Source: Pseudomonas sp. GL-B-19
GTDB lineage: Bacteria; Pseudomonadota; Gammaproteobacteria; Pseudomonadales; Pseudomonadaceae
Length of the DNA: 64,000 nt
NCBI RefSeq assembly: GCF_019956415.1
Contig: NZ_JAHBDK010000064.1
Location: forward strand, 181,869-245,868
Reading direction: 5' to 3'
Both the position numbers and the translations under genes were made by a program. Shown here piece after piece: positions 10,351-19,652 of this stretch; the stretch's first letter is position 1; every line of letters begins with the position of its first letter. The notes beneath the pieces were generated by a model. The model made no database searches. It was not told where the DNA came from and was given only the letters and a program-made list of their open reading frames with translations.

Positions 10351-10414
10351 ATCGCGAGCAGGCTCACTCCTACAGGGACATGCATTCCAATGTGGGAGTG
10401 AGCCTGCTCGCGAT
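10351..10414. repeat. REPIN, ATCGCGAGCAGGCTC family
   Basis: Inverted arms ATCGCGAGCAGGCTCACTCC and GGAGTGAGCCTGCTCGCGAT flank a short loop between the DUF6124 gene and yqiA. Variants of this family recur at 17830-17919 and 56891-56964. Confidence 0.88.
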
Positions 10415-10509
10415 GGCGCCCTCAAAGGCACCACGAATCCCGAGGATATCCCCGATCCCCCCGAGTCCCTGTAAACTGCGCCTCTTTACCCGACGCACAG
10501 GGAGCTCAA

Positions 10510-11118
10510 ATGTCCGGTTCGATCCTTTATATCCACGGTTTCAACAGCGCGCCTGCGTCGAAAAAGGCCACGCAGTTGATGCAAGTGATGGACCGTCTGG
10601 GTTTGAGCGATCAGTTGCGCGTGCCAGCCTTGCATCACCACCCTCGCGAGGCCATCGGTCAGCTGGAGCAGGCGATTGCCGAGCTGCAACGGCCACTGCT
10701 GGTCGGCAGCTCACTCGGCGGCTACTATGCGACTCTCTTGGCCGAGCGCCATGGCCTCAAGGCTTTGCTGATCAACCCGGCCGTCAGTCCGCACCGGATG
10801 TTCGACGGGTTCCTGGGGACGCAGAAAAACCTGTATACCGATGAGGCTTGGGAGTTGACCCACGACCACGTGACGGCCCTGGCCGAGCTGGAAGTGCCGG
10901 CACCCCAGGACCCGCAGCGGTATCAGGTGTGGTTGCAGACCGGTGACGAAACGCTGGACTATCGACAGGCCCAGCAGTATTACCGGGCGTGTGCCTTGCG
11001 CATCCAGGCCGGCGGCGACCATAGTTTCCAGGGGTTTGCCGCGCAGCTGCCGGCAATGCTGAGTTTTGCCGGTATCGGCGCAGATTTGTATCAGGCGATC
11101 GATTTCACAGCACTGTGA
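10510..11118 (+). CDS. yqiA: YqiA/YcfP family alpha/beta-fold esterase
   Basis: A 202-residue serine hydrolase. The nucleophile elbow GSSLGG places Ser68 as catalytic; TGDETLDY and GGDHSFQGF near the C-terminus supply the likely Asp and His. The N-terminal ILYIHGFNS gives the oxyanion-hole region. E. coli YqiA has esterase activity on palmitoyl-CoA and p-nitrophenyl esters; the physiological substrate is unknown. CAGGGAG precedes the ATG. It lies 41 nt upstream of parE, an arrangement conserved with E. coli, so it is probably the first gene of the parE-parC operon. Confidence 0.9.
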   Translation: MSGSILYIHGFNSAPASKKATQLMQVMDRLGLSDQLRVPALHHHPREAIGQLEQAIAELQRPLLVGSSLGGYYATLLAERHGLKALLINPAVSPHRMFDGFLGTQKNLYTDEAWELTHDHVTALAELEVPAPQDPQRYQVWLQTGDETLDYRQAQQYYRACALRIQAGGDHSFQGFAAQLPAMLSFAGIGADLYQAIDFTAL

Positions 11119-11159
11119 GCCGTCGCCTCTATTTCACGAACATTTGACGACGAGACCCC

Positions 11160-13064
11160 ATGGCCACTCCCAGCGCTAGCTCTTATAACGCAGACGCCAT
11201 CGAAGTCCTCTCGGGCCTCGACCCGGTGCGCAAGCGCCCCGGCATGTACACCGACACCAGTCGGCCGAACCACCTCGCCCAGGAAGTCATCGACAACAGC
11301 GTCGACGAAGCCTTGGCCGGGCATGCGACATCGGTGCAGGTCATCCTGCACGCCGACCACTCCCTGGAAGTCAGCGACGACGGCCGTGGCATGCCGGTGG
11401 ACATTCACCCGGAAGAGGGCGTGTCGGGCGTTGAACTGATCCTCACCAAGCTCCACGCGGGTGGCAAGTTTTCCAACAAGAACTACCAGTTCTCCGGCGG
11501 TCTGCACGGGGTGGGTATTTCGGTGGTCAACGCCTTGTCGACCGAAGTCCGGGTGCGCGTAAAGCGTGACGGCAACGAATACCAGATGACGTTCGCCGAC
11601 GGTTACAAAAAAACCGAGCTGGAAGTGATCGGCACGGTCGGTAAGCGCAACACCGGAACCAGCGTGTTCTTCGCCCCGGACCCGAAATACTTCGATTCAC
11701 CGAAATTCTCCATCAGCCGTCTCAAGCACGTGCTCAAGGCCAAGGCTGTGCTGTGCCCGGGACTGCTGGTCAGTTTTGAAGACAAGGCCACCGGTGAAAA
11801 AGTCGAGTGGCATTACGAAGACGGCCTGCGCTCCTATCTGGTAGACGCGGTCAGCGAATTCGAACGCCTGCCGGACGAGCCGTTCTGCGGCAGCCTGGCC
11901 GGTAATAAAGAAGCGGTCGACTGGGCGCTGCTGTGGTTGCCGGAAGGTGGCGACGCGGTGCAGGAAAGCTACGTCAACCTGATCCCGACGGCCCAGGGCG
12001 GTACGCACGTCAACGGTTTGCGCCAGGGCTTGCTCGATGCCATGCGCGAGTTCTGCGAATTCCGCAGCCTGCTGCCGCGTGGCGTGAAGCTGGCGCCGGA
12101 AGACGTCTGGGAACGCATCGCTTTCGTGCTGTCGATGAAAATGCAGGAGCCGCAATTCTCCGGCCAGACCAAAGAACGATTGTCGTCCCGTGAAGCGGCG
12201 GCTTTTGTTTCCGGTGTGGTCAAGGACGCTTTCAGCCTGTGGCTCAATGCCAACCCGGAAACCGGCATGCTGCTGGCGGAGCTGGCGATCAACAACGCCG
12301 GCCGCCGCCTCAAGGCGAGCAAGAAGGTCGAGCGCAAGCGCATCACCGCCGGGCCGGCGCTGCCGGGCAAACTGGCTGATTGTGCCGGGCAGGACCCGAT
12401 GCGTTCCGAGCTGTTTCTGGTGGAAGGTGATTCCGCCGGCGGTTCCGCCAAGCAAGCGAGGGACAAAGAGTTTCAAGCCATCCTGCCGTTGCGCGGCAAG
12501 ATTCTGAACACGTGGGAAGTCGACGGCAGCGAAGTGCTAGCCAGCCAGGAAGTGCATAACATTGCTGTGGCCATCGGTGTCGACCCGGGCTCGGCGGACA
12601 TCGCCCAGCTGCGTTACGGCAAAATCTGCATCCTCGCCGACGCCGACTCCGACGGTTTGCACATCGCCACGTTGCTGTGTGCGTTGTTCGTCCAGCATTT
12701 CCGCCCGTTGGTGGATGCCGGTCACGTCTATGTCGCCATGCCGCCGCTGTACCGCATCGACTTGGGCAAAGAGATTTACTACGCCCTGGACGAGGCCGAG
12801 CGCGATGGCATTCTGGATCGTCTGGTCGCCGAGAAAAAGCGCGGCAAGCCGCAGGTCACCCGATTCAAAGGTCTGGGTGAAATGAACCCGCCACAGCTGC
12901 GCGAAACCACCATGGACCCGAATACCCGGCGTCTGGTGCAGTTGACGCTGGACGATTTCGAAGCAACGTCGGAAATGATGGACATGTTGCTGGCGAAGAA
13001 ACGCGCCGGTGATCGCAAATCCTGGCTGGAATCCAAGGGCAACCTGGCCGAGGTTCTTGGTTGA
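11160..13064 (+). CDS. parE: DNA topoisomerase IV subunit B
   Basis: ATPase subunit of topoisomerase IV, which decatenates daughter chromosomes. The 634-residue protein has the GHKL ATPase domain first (EVIDNSVDEALAG, VSDDGRGMPVD, GGKFSNKNYQFSGGLHGVG). The TOPRIM metal-binding motif EGDSAGGSAKQARD starts at Glu422, followed by PLRGKILN. The C-terminal QLRETTMDPNTRRL is typical. Length matches Pseudomonas ParE. It overlaps the following gene by one base and is separated from parC by two small exported-protein genes. Confidence 0.98.
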   Translation: MATPSASSYNADAIEVLSGLDPVRKRPGMYTDTSRPNHLAQEVIDNSVDEALAGHATSVQVILHADHSLEVSDDGRGMPVDIHPEEGVSGVELILTKLHAGGKFSNKNYQFSGGLHGVGISVVNALSTEVRVRVKRDGNEYQMTFADGYKKTELEVIGTVGKRNTGTSVFFAPDPKYFDSPKFSISRLKHVLKAKAVLCPGLLVSFEDKATGEKVEWHYEDGLRSYLVDAVSEFERLPDEPFCGSLAGNKEAVDWALLWLPEGGDAVQESYVNLIPTAQGGTHVNGLRQGLLDAMREFCEFRSLLPRGVKLAPEDVWERIAFVLSMKMQEPQFSGQTKERLSSREAAAFVSGVVKDAFSLWLNANPETGMLLAELAINNAGRRLKASKKVERKRITAGPALPGKLADCAGQDPMRSELFLVEGDSAGGSAKQARDKEFQAILPLRGKILNTWEVDGSEVLASQEVHNIAVAIGVDPGSADIAQLRYGKICILADADSDGLHIATLLCALFVQHFRPLVDAGHVYVAMPPLYRIDLGKEIYYALDEAERDGILDRLVAEKKRGKPQVTRFKGLGEMNPPQLRETTMDPNTRRLVQLTLDDFEATSEMMDMLLAKKRAGDRKSWLESKGNLAEVLG

Positions 13065-14053
13065 TGCCGCGTGGCTTTGCCCTGGCATGTTGTTTACTTC
13101 TGGCCCCGGTTCTGGCGTTTGCTGAACCGGCACCAGAATTGCGCGTGGTAGCCGAGCATCCGGTTGACGGCATGCGCGGCGGCAATCTGTCGGGACTTGC
13201 CCAGTGCGGCAAGGACCTGTGGGCGGTATCCGATCGCGACGACGATCAAATCTATCGCCTCGATACCCGCGACACGGTCTGGCAGGCTGAAGCCGTGGGC
13301 ATCGGTGTGCCTGCGGTACCGGGCAGTGGCTTGCCCTGGGGATTGCGCTCGCGCGCCTGGGTGGCGTCGTTCGTGCGTGGCGGTGATCTGGATTTCGAAG
13401 CCATTACCTGCGACAGCGCCGGTAATCGCTACATCGTCAGCGAAGCCCATGCGGCGGTCCTGCAAGTCCCTCTGACGGGGCCGGCGACCTGGCTGAAAAT
13501 CTCACCGATGCTGGTTCGCGAAGCACGGGCCAGTGGCATGTTATTGCAATTCAATGCGCTGTTTGAGGGCCTGGCGATCAATCCGGCGGGTGATCAAATG
13601 TGGTTCGCTGCCGAGCGTCAAAGCCGTGGATTGTTGACGATCAAGCGCAAACAAACGGTGTGGGACTGCGAAGGTGGCTGTGTGCTGCTAAGCGAAGCGG
13701 GCATGGAAATGCAGCCACCGCAATTTCCCAAGGCCAAACCGGTGCCCCGGGATTTTTCCGACGTGTCGTTGTTCAACGGCAAATTGTTCACCCTTGAGCG
13801 CAACGCGTACCAGATTTGTCGCCGTGATCCGCAGACGGCTAAAGTCGAGCGCTGCTGGTCGTATGCGGCCGAGTTGTTGCAGGAAAACCGTCGTTATCCA
13901 CAGAGCTATGGGTTGGAAGAAGCATTGGTCGTGGACGCAGACGGTGCGTGGATCGGTGTCGATAACAACAACGGTGCCCGTGCCGATGGCGAAAGTCGCC
14001 CGGTTGTCTGGCGCTTCGCCGCGCCTGAAGGTGGCTGGAGCGCCAAGCCGTGA
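13064..14053 (+). CDS. esterase-like activity of phytase family protein
   Basis: A 329-residue secreted protein with signal peptide MPRGFALACCLLLAPVLAFA (cleavage after residue 20). The mature part has repeated beta-propeller-like stretches (LSGLAQCGKDLWAVSDRDDDQIYRL, DLDFEAITCDSAGNRYIVSEAH, LEEALVVDADGAWIGVDNN), the pattern of the esterase-like/phytase-like propeller family. Six cysteines suggest disulfides in the periplasm. The ATG overlaps the parE stop in TGATG. Pseudomonads keep this gene between parE and parC. The substrate is unknown. Confidence 0.8.
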   Translation: MPRGFALACCLLLAPVLAFAEPAPELRVVAEHPVDGMRGGNLSGLAQCGKDLWAVSDRDDDQIYRLDTRDTVWQAEAVGIGVPAVPGSGLPWGLRSRAWVASFVRGGDLDFEAITCDSAGNRYIVSEAHAAVLQVPLTGPATWLKISPMLVREARASGMLLQFNALFEGLAINPAGDQMWFAAERQSRGLLTIKRKQTVWDCEGGCVLLSEAGMEMQPPQFPKAKPVPRDFSDVSLFNGKLFTLERNAYQICRRDPQTAKVERCWSYAAELLQENRRYPQSYGLEEALVVDADGAWIGVDNNNGARADGESRPVVWRFAAPEGGWSAKP

Positions 14054-14574
14054 GCCAGCAAACGCCGGGCAAACGCGTCGGGCGGGTCATGCTGATATTG
14101 GCCTGGTGCGCCGCGTTATTTCTGGCGACACGGTTTTTCGGGCAATGGGAGGCGCGTCAGCAAAACCCCAATGCCGTCGTCACCTCGGAGCAGGGTGAAG
14201 GGTTTATCGAAGTGAAGCTGGTCAGCAACCGCCAGGGGCATTTTGTCGTCAGCGGTGCTATCAACGGCCACCCGGTGGACTTCATGCTCGATACTGGAGC
14301 AACGGATGTGTCAATTCCGGCCAGTGTGGCCAAGGGGTTGAAACTGGAACAAGGCTTCGGGGTGACCCTGAGCACGGCCAATGGTCTGAGCGAGGGCTAT
14401 CGAACCCGCATCGACCGGCTGCAACTGGGCGACATTGTGTTGCGTGATGTTCGCGCGCTGGTTGCACCAGGACTGGAAGGCAAACAGGTGCTGCTCGGCA
14501 TGAGCGCACTGAACAAACTTGAATTTACCCAGCGCGGTGGCACCATGCTGCTGCGCCAGACAACGAACCAATGA
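14050..14574 (+). CDS. TIGR02281-type clan AA (retropepsin-like) aspartic protease
   Basis: A 174-residue membrane-anchored protein with one N-terminal transmembrane segment (VMLILAWCAALFLATRFF). It has a single retropepsin domain with catalytic motif MLDTGATDVSIP (Asp81) and the flap-side LLGMSALNKLEF near the end. Retropepsin-like enzymes act as homodimers. It starts with GTG and overlaps the previous gene by 4 nt. Only 7 nt separate its stop from parC. Substrates are not known; location suggests the periplasm. Confidence 0.85.
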   Translation: MSQQTPGKRVGRVMLILAWCAALFLATRFFGQWEARQQNPNAVVTSEQGEGFIEVKLVSNRQGHFVVSGAINGHPVDFMLDTGATDVSIPASVAKGLKLEQGFGVTLSTANGLSEGYRTRIDRLQLGDIVLRDVRALVAPGLEGKQVLLGMSALNKLEFTQRGGTMLLRQTTNQ

Positions 14575-14581
14575 GGCCCGC

Positions 14582-16852
14582 ATGAGCGACTCCCTTGATC
14601 TCAGCCTGGACGGTGTAGAACGCCGGTCACTGGCTGACTTCACCGAAAATGCCTACCTCAACTATTCCATGTACGTGATCATGGACCGTGCCTTGCCGCA
14701 TATCGGCGACGGCCTGAAACCGGTACAGCGACGCATCATCTATGCGATGAGCGAGTTGGGGCTGGACGCCGACTCCAAGCACAAGAAATCGGCGCGTACC
14801 GTCGGTGACGTGCTCGGCAAGTTCCACCCGCACGGCGATTCGGCCTGCTACGAAGCCATGGTCCTGATGGCCCAGCCTTTCAGCTATCGCTACACGTTGG
14901 TCGACGGTCAGGGTAACTGGGGTGCGCCGGATGATCCCAAGTCGTTCGCCGCCATGCGTTACACCGAAGCGCGGCTGTCGCGTTATTCCGAAGTGCTGCT
15001 CAGTGAATTGGGGCAGGGCACTGCGGACTGGGGCCCGAACTTCGACGGCACCCTCGACGAGCCGCTGGTGTTGCCGGCACGTTTGCCGAACATCCTGCTT
15101 AACGGCACCACCGGCATCGCCGTGGGCATGGCCACCGATGTGCCGCCGCACAACCTGCGCGAAGTCGCGACGGCGTGCGTGCGTTTGCTCGATGAGCCCA
15201 AAGCCACGGTCGAACAGCTCTTTGAACACATCCAGGGCCCGGATTACCCGACCGAAGCGGAAATCATCACCCCGCGCGCCGACCTGCTGAAAATCTACGA
15301 AACCGGCAAGGGCTCGGTGCGTATGCGCGCCGTCTACCACATCGAAGACGGCGACATTATCGTCACCGCGCTGCCGCACCAGGTATCGGGTGCCAAGGTG
15401 CTGGAACAGATTGCGGCGATGATGCAGGCCAAACCGTCCAAGGCGCCGCAGATCGCTGACCTGCGCGACGAATCCGACCACGAAAACCCATGCCGCATCG
15501 TGATCATTCCGGGTGCGCGGAAAAACTTTGACCACGATGCGCTGATGCAGCATCTGTTCGCCAGCACCGAGCTGGAGTCGAGCTACCGGGTCAACATCAA
15601 CATCATTGGTCTGGACGGCAAGCCGCAGCTGAAAAACCTGCGGGCGCTGCTGGTCGAGTGGCTGGAGTTCCGGGTGCAGACCGTGCGTCGCCGCCTGCAA
15701 TTCCGCCTCGATAAGGTCGAACGTCGCCTGCACCTGTTGGACGGTTTGTTGATTGCCTACCTCAACCTGGATGAAGTGATTCACATCATCCGCACCGAGG
15801 AGCATCCAAAAGCGGCGCTGATCGCGCGTTTCGCCCTGAGTGAAATCCAGGCCGAATACATTCTCGACACCCGTTTGCGTCAGTTGGCGCGACTGGAAGA
15901 GATGAAGCTGCGTGCCGAGCAGGATGAGCTGCTCAAGGAGCAAGCCAAGCTGCAGGCCCTGCTGGGCAGCGAAGCCAAGCTGAAAAAGCTGGTACGCACC
16001 GAGCTGATCAAGGACGCCGAAACCTATGGCGACGATCGCCGTTCGCCGATTGTCGAGCGCGCCGAAGCCAAGGCCCTGACCGAGCACGATCTGCTGCCGA
16101 ATGAGAAAGTGACGGTTGTGCTGTCGGAAAAAGGCTGGGTTCGCTCTGCCAAAGGGCATGAGATCGACGCCACTGGACTTTCCTACAAGGCCGGAGACGG
16201 TTTCAAGGCCTTGGCGGCCGGCCGCTCCAACCAGTTTGCGGTGTTTATCGACTCCACCGGTCGCAGTTATTCGGTGGCGACGCACACGTTGCCATCGGCC
16301 CGTGGCCAGGGCGAGCCGTTGACCGGTCGTCTGACGCCTCCGCCGGGCGCGAGTTTTGAATGCGTGCTGATGCCGGAAGACGATTCGCTGTACGTGATCG
16401 CTTCCGACGCCGGGTATGGTTTCGTGGTCAAAGGTGAAGATTTCCAGGCCAAGAACAAGGCCGGCAAGGCGCTGCTGAGCCTGCCGAGCAACTCGAAAGT
16501 CATTCTCCCGCGCCCGGTGGCTGATCGCGAGAACAACTGGCTGGCTTCGGTGACAACCGAAGGTCGCTTGCTGATCTTCAAAATCAGCGACCTGCCACAA
16601 TTAGGTAAGGGCAAAGGCAACAAGATCATCGGCATCACCGGTGAGCGTGTGGCCAATCGCGAAGAGTATGTGACGGACATCGCCGTATTGCCGGAGGGTG
16701 CCACTTTGGTGTTGCAGGCCGGAAAACGTACCTTGTCACTGAAAGCAGACGACCTCGAACACTACAAAGGTGAGCGTGGGCGTCGTGGTAACAAGTTGCC
16801 ACGTGGTTTTCAGAGGGTGGATGCGCTGCTCGTCGAAAACCTCAATAATTAA
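14582..16852 (+). CDS. parC: DNA topoisomerase IV subunit A
   Basis: DNA breakage-reunion subunit of topoisomerase IV. The 756-residue protein has the winged-helix region with catalytic Tyr127 in AAMRYTEARLS. The quinolone-resistance-determining segment reads HPHGDSACYEAM, with Ser87 and Glu91 in the susceptible (wild-type) state. The C-terminal beta-pinwheel repeats follow from about residue 500. The ATG at 14582 is chosen: it gives the usual MSDSLDLSLDGVERR start just after the retropepsin stop. It is the last gene of the yqiA-parE-parC run. Confidence 0.98.
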   Translation: MSDSLDLSLDGVERRSLADFTENAYLNYSMYVIMDRALPHIGDGLKPVQRRIIYAMSELGLDADSKHKKSARTVGDVLGKFHPHGDSACYEAMVLMAQPFSYRYTLVDGQGNWGAPDDPKSFAAMRYTEARLSRYSEVLLSELGQGTADWGPNFDGTLDEPLVLPARLPNILLNGTTGIAVGMATDVPPHNLREVATACVRLLDEPKATVEQLFEHIQGPDYPTEAEIITPRADLLKIYETGKGSVRMRAVYHIEDGDIIVTALPHQVSGAKVLEQIAAMMQAKPSKAPQIADLRDESDHENPCRIVIIPGARKNFDHDALMQHLFASTELESSYRVNINIIGLDGKPQLKNLRALLVEWLEFRVQTVRRRLQFRLDKVERRLHLLDGLLIAYLNLDEVIHIIRTEEHPKAALIARFALSEIQAEYILDTRLRQLARLEEMKLRAEQDELLKEQAKLQALLGSEAKLKKLVRTELIKDAETYGDDRRSPIVERAEAKALTEHDLLPNEKVTVVLSEKGWVRSAKGHEIDATGLSYKAGDGFKALAAGRSNQFAVFIDSTGRSYSVATHTLPSARGQGEPLTGRLTPPPGASFECVLMPEDDSLYVIASDAGYGFVVKGEDFQAKNKAGKALLSLPSNSKVILPRPVADRENNWLASVTTEGRLLIFKISDLPQLGKGKGNKIIGITGERVANREEYVTDIAVLPEGATLVLQAGKRTLSLKADDLEHYKGERGRRGNKLPRGFQRVDALLVENLNN

Positions 16853-16865
16853 GCGTCCTAGAGCG

Positions 16866-16895
16866 GTCGATCTGCGATTTAACACGTAGATCGAC
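16866..16895 (+). terminator. hairpin after parC
   Basis: GTCGATCTGCG and CGTAGATCGAC form an imperfect stem 13 nt after the parC stop. No T-run follows, so termination here is only possible, not shown. Confidence 0.35.
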
Positions 16896-17028
16896 GCTTT
16901 GGCGCTGGAGTCGGAACGCATATTCACGGATGATATGGCCTTTCAAGCGCCGGCGTGGTCGAGCGTTCTTCATATTTATTGAGTATTTTCACTGTGGTTA
17001 GCCTTGTGGCGGCCACCTGGATGGGACG

Positions 17029-17742
17029 ATGACTGCTCTGCGCCTTCCTTTTATTTTGATGCTCGCTGGCTTGCTAGGCCTTGCGGGTTGCAGCGTTCAC
17101 CAGCCGGTGTCGCTGTATCAACTGGACAGCGGAAGCCCGGTTGCGCCTGCGCAAAGCTCGGGCATGGCGGTATTGTTGGGCCCGGTAACGGTTGCCGATT
17201 ACCTGCAACGCGAAACCCTGTTGCAGCGACAGCCCGATGGCAGTCTGCAAGCTGCCACCGACGGTCGTTGGGCGGGCAGCCTGTCTTCCGACATTGATCA
17301 GCTGTTGCTGCGTCAGGTAGCCGGTCGACTGGACAGTCAGCGCGTTGTGCTGGCGCCTGCCACAGCGGGCTTTACCCCGGATGTTCAGGTACTGCTGACG
17401 ATTACTCGCCTGGACTCGGGTGTGTCGCAACCGGCAGTCCTGGATGCGCAATGGCGATTGATCGACCGTCGTGGAAAGGTTCGCGATAACCGCATCATTC
17501 ACCTGCAAGAACAGCACGCGGGCAGCACAGCGGCGCAGGTTCAGGCGCAAGGTGTGTTGTTGCAGCGTCTGGCGGAGCAGTTGTCGGTGGCGCTCAAGCC
17601 ATTGGCCAACCAGCCAGCGATTGCTGACGCGCCGCGTAAACCTGCGGCAAAACCTGTCGCGCCGGCGGCCGAGCAAGAGAAACAGCCGAAGATCCCGATG
17701 GCTTTGCCGATCCGGACCGATATGGAAGTGTTCAGGTTCTAA
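17029..17742 (+). CDS. PqiC family membrane-integrity lipoprotein
   Basis: A 237-residue outer-membrane lipoprotein of the ABC-transport auxiliary/PqiC (DUF330) family. PqiC partners the PqiB MCE tunnel that links inner and outer membranes for lipid movement. The lipobox LAGC sets Cys21 as the lipidated residue. The domain runs SLYQLDSG to about residue 200, including GPVTVADYLQR and the repeated VLLTITRL pattern. A low-complexity Pro/Ala/Lys tail follows. No pqiA/pqiB genes are adjacent, so the partner must be encoded elsewhere. A clear terminator follows. Confidence 0.82.
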   Translation: MTALRLPFILMLAGLLGLAGCSVHQPVSLYQLDSGSPVAPAQSSGMAVLLGPVTVADYLQRETLLQRQPDGSLQAATDGRWAGSLSSDIDQLLLRQVAGRLDSQRVVLAPATAGFTPDVQVLLTITRLDSGVSQPAVLDAQWRLIDRRGKVRDNRIIHLQEQHAGSTAAQVQAQGVLLQRLAEQLSVALKPLANQPAIADAPRKPAAKPVAPAAEQEKQPKIPMALPIRTDMEVFRF

Positions 17743-17760
17743 GCCTGGACTGATCTAAAG

Positions 17761-17791
17761 CAAAGCCCGCCTTGTGCGGGCTTTGTTGTTT
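17761..17791 (+). terminator. rho-independent terminator of the pqiC-like gene
   Basis: CAAAGCCCGC-CTTGT-GCGGGCTTTG forms a 10-bp perfect stem followed by TTGTTT, 18 nt after the stop codon. Confidence 0.85.
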
Positions 17792-17829
17792 CAGCAGGTT
17801 GGATATCTGTAGCGCTGCTGAAGGCCCCT

Positions 17830-17919
17830 TCGCGAGCAGGCTCGCTCCCACAGGGGATCTCTGATGCTCACAGAGGATGTGTCCACAGAAGATCCCTGTG
17901 GGAGCGAGCCTGCTCGCGA
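17830..17919. repeat. REPIN, TCGCGAGCAGGCTCGCTCCC family
   Basis: Arms TCGCGAGCAGGCTCGCTCCC and GGGAGCGAGCCTGCTCGCGA in inverted order, about 42 nt apart, between two convergent terminators. Confidence 0.9.
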
Positions 17920-17936
17920 TGGGGCCAGAACAGACA

Positions 17937-17975
17937 ACAAAAAGCCCGCAGACAATCTCTTGTCTGCGGGCTTCT
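17937..17975 (-). terminator. terminator of the leftward Smp-like gene
   Basis: AAGCCCGCAGACA / TGTCTGCGGGCTT forms a 13-bp stem; read on the minus strand it ends in a T-rich run (TTTTTGTTGT). It sits 12 nt beyond the stop of the gene at 17988-19517. Confidence 0.85.
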
Positions 17976-17987
17976 TTACAGCGGGGC

Positions 17988-19517
17988 TTACGCCCGGCGC
18001 TCATGCATCCGCGCCAGTTGCCGTTCCAGCATCGACGGATAGGGCTCCATCAACCGCTCCACACAGCAAGCGCCCTCAGGGCTCGCAATAGGGCGAATCC
18101 GTGCACGCTGACGAATCAGCACGTCGTCACCGATCTTGCGCTGCACCAGCAGCAGGTTGCGGCTGTGTTGCGACAGGGCCAGGGCGTCCTGAGCGGTTTC
18201 GGTCAGCAGCAAATCGATCTGGCTCATACCGAACAACTCCTCACCCAGCGTCAGACCCAACTGCAATTGCAGGGTGATGCCACTGTCCGCGACTTCAATC
18301 TGCAACTGATGGCCCAGGGCTCGCAGCAATTCACCGCAGCAGATGGCGTTGGTCAGGTAGTCGTCGCCACTGTCTTCGGTGTGGAACAGCATCAGCGTGC
18401 TGCCATCGTTCAGTGTGTGCAGTTCGCTTTGGTAGAGCGAAGCAGCCTGATCAAGGCAGTCGCGATAGCGTTTCAGCAATTCTTCGAGGCGCGTGCGGGG
18501 CAGGCGACGCAGTTGGTCCTGAGCGCCCAGTTGCACGGCCAGGACGGCGCTGTGCTGTGGCACGTTCGAGATCACGGGTTTTGCTGCCGGTTTCGGTGCG
18601 ACGGCGACCGACTCGTCACGCAGGTCGGCAAACGCATCATCGTCATCGTCGTCTTCAACGGTGCTGACAATGTGTCGTGGCGCTGGTTTCAGGCTGGCGA
18701 CGGGTTTGGTTTCATCGAAACTCGGGTCACGCAAGTTGCGTACTTCGAAGGTTGGCTCGTTGTCGTCCGCGTCTTCATCGCTGTCGTCGTACTCAGGCTC
18801 CGGCGCCGGTTCCGGCTCGGCGGGCTCCGGTGCGAAATTGGCGTGCAGCTGACGGGCCAGGTCGCCGATCTCGTCCTGGCGCTCAGTGGCCGGGGTGTAT
18901 TCGTCGATATTGCGCAGCCATACGCGCAATTGCAGCAGCGGCGTAGAGATGTGCCGACCCAGACGCAGGCTCAGGGCCAGCGACAACGCCAACAGGATCG
19001 CACTCAAAATGCCCATGCTTTGTAGGCTGATGGTCATTGGCTGCTGGAATTGGTCCATGTCCAGGCTGATGCGCAGTTGCCCGGCGGTCACGTCCTGGAA
19101 CGTGATCTTGCTCTGGTACATGCCCTCGGCTTCGCCCAACAGGCTGTGCTTGGGACGCTGACCGGCCTCGGCGAGGATGCGGTTATCCACGCTATAGATG
19201 GCGGCGTGGGCCACCAGCTTGTTCTTGGTCAGGTTGTTGAGCAGCACATTGAGGCTGAGGATGTCGTTGGACACCAACAGCTCCGTAGCGGAGGTGGCGG
19301 TCTGCGTGGTCAGGCTTTCGCCCAGCGCATCTGCCTGCTCGTGCATGGCCTGCTTGAACTGCAAACCCATCACGCCGGCGTAGATCACCAGGGCCAGGGC
19401 GACCAGGATCACGTTATGGCTGGCGATGCGCAATGCAATCGGTACACGGCGGTGGCGCAGTGCCCGGAAGATCAGCAGGAAGAAGTTGTCGGTTTTTACT
19501 GGCGTAGGCCGGTTCAC
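17988..19517 (-). CDS. Smp/YtjB-like membrane protein (AhpA-type)
   Basis: A 509-residue inner-membrane protein divergent from serB. Two transmembrane segments (about residues 28-50 and 165-187) enclose a roughly 110-residue periplasmic domain. A HAMP-like stretch RLGRHISTPLLQL follows the second. A very acidic linker (about residues 230-290, including DDSDEDADDNEP and VEDDDDDDAFADL) leads to a cytosolic C-terminal domain. The N-terminal part matches the SMP_2 (YtjB/Smp) family, whose gene also neighbours serB in E. coli. The C-terminal part resembles degenerate cyclase-like domains, but I see no catalytic motif. Function unknown. Confidence 0.75.
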   Translation of the reverse strand: MNRPTPVKTDNFFLLIFRALRHRRVPIALRIASHNVILVALALVIYAGVMGLQFKQAMHEQADALGESLTTQTATSATELLVSNDILSLNVLLNNLTKNKLVAHAAIYSVDNRILAEAGQRPKHSLLGEAEGMYQSKITFQDVTAGQLRISLDMDQFQQPMTISLQSMGILSAILLALSLALSLRLGRHISTPLLQLRVWLRNIDEYTPATERQDEIGDLARQLHANFAPEPAEPEPAPEPEYDDSDEDADDNEPTFEVRNLRDPSFDETKPVASLKPAPRHIVSTVEDDDDDDAFADLRDESVAVAPKPAAKPVISNVPQHSAVLAVQLGAQDQLRRLPRTRLEELLKRYRDCLDQAASLYQSELHTLNDGSTLMLFHTEDSGDDYLTNAICCGELLRALGHQLQIEVADSGITLQLQLGLTLGEELFGMSQIDLLLTETAQDALALSQHSRNLLLVQRKIGDDVLIRQRARIRPIASPEGACCVERLMEPYPSMLERQLARMHERRA

Positions 19518-19652
19518 TTGAGCTCGGCTCTTTTGTCCGTGGAGTTGACGCGCAGTATAGCGACAGGCCCTAGACCGTCAAAGCGCTCACGGTGCCCGAT
19601 GGTCACTGAAAGTGGGTAGAATGCGGTTTTTTTCCACTTGCGGGGGTGCGCC

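Noticed and set aside
17877..19025. Open frame running from the REPIN region across the Smp-like gene on the plus strand
   Set aside because: Begins in repeat and terminator DNA and is antisense to a protein with clear membrane and domain structure.
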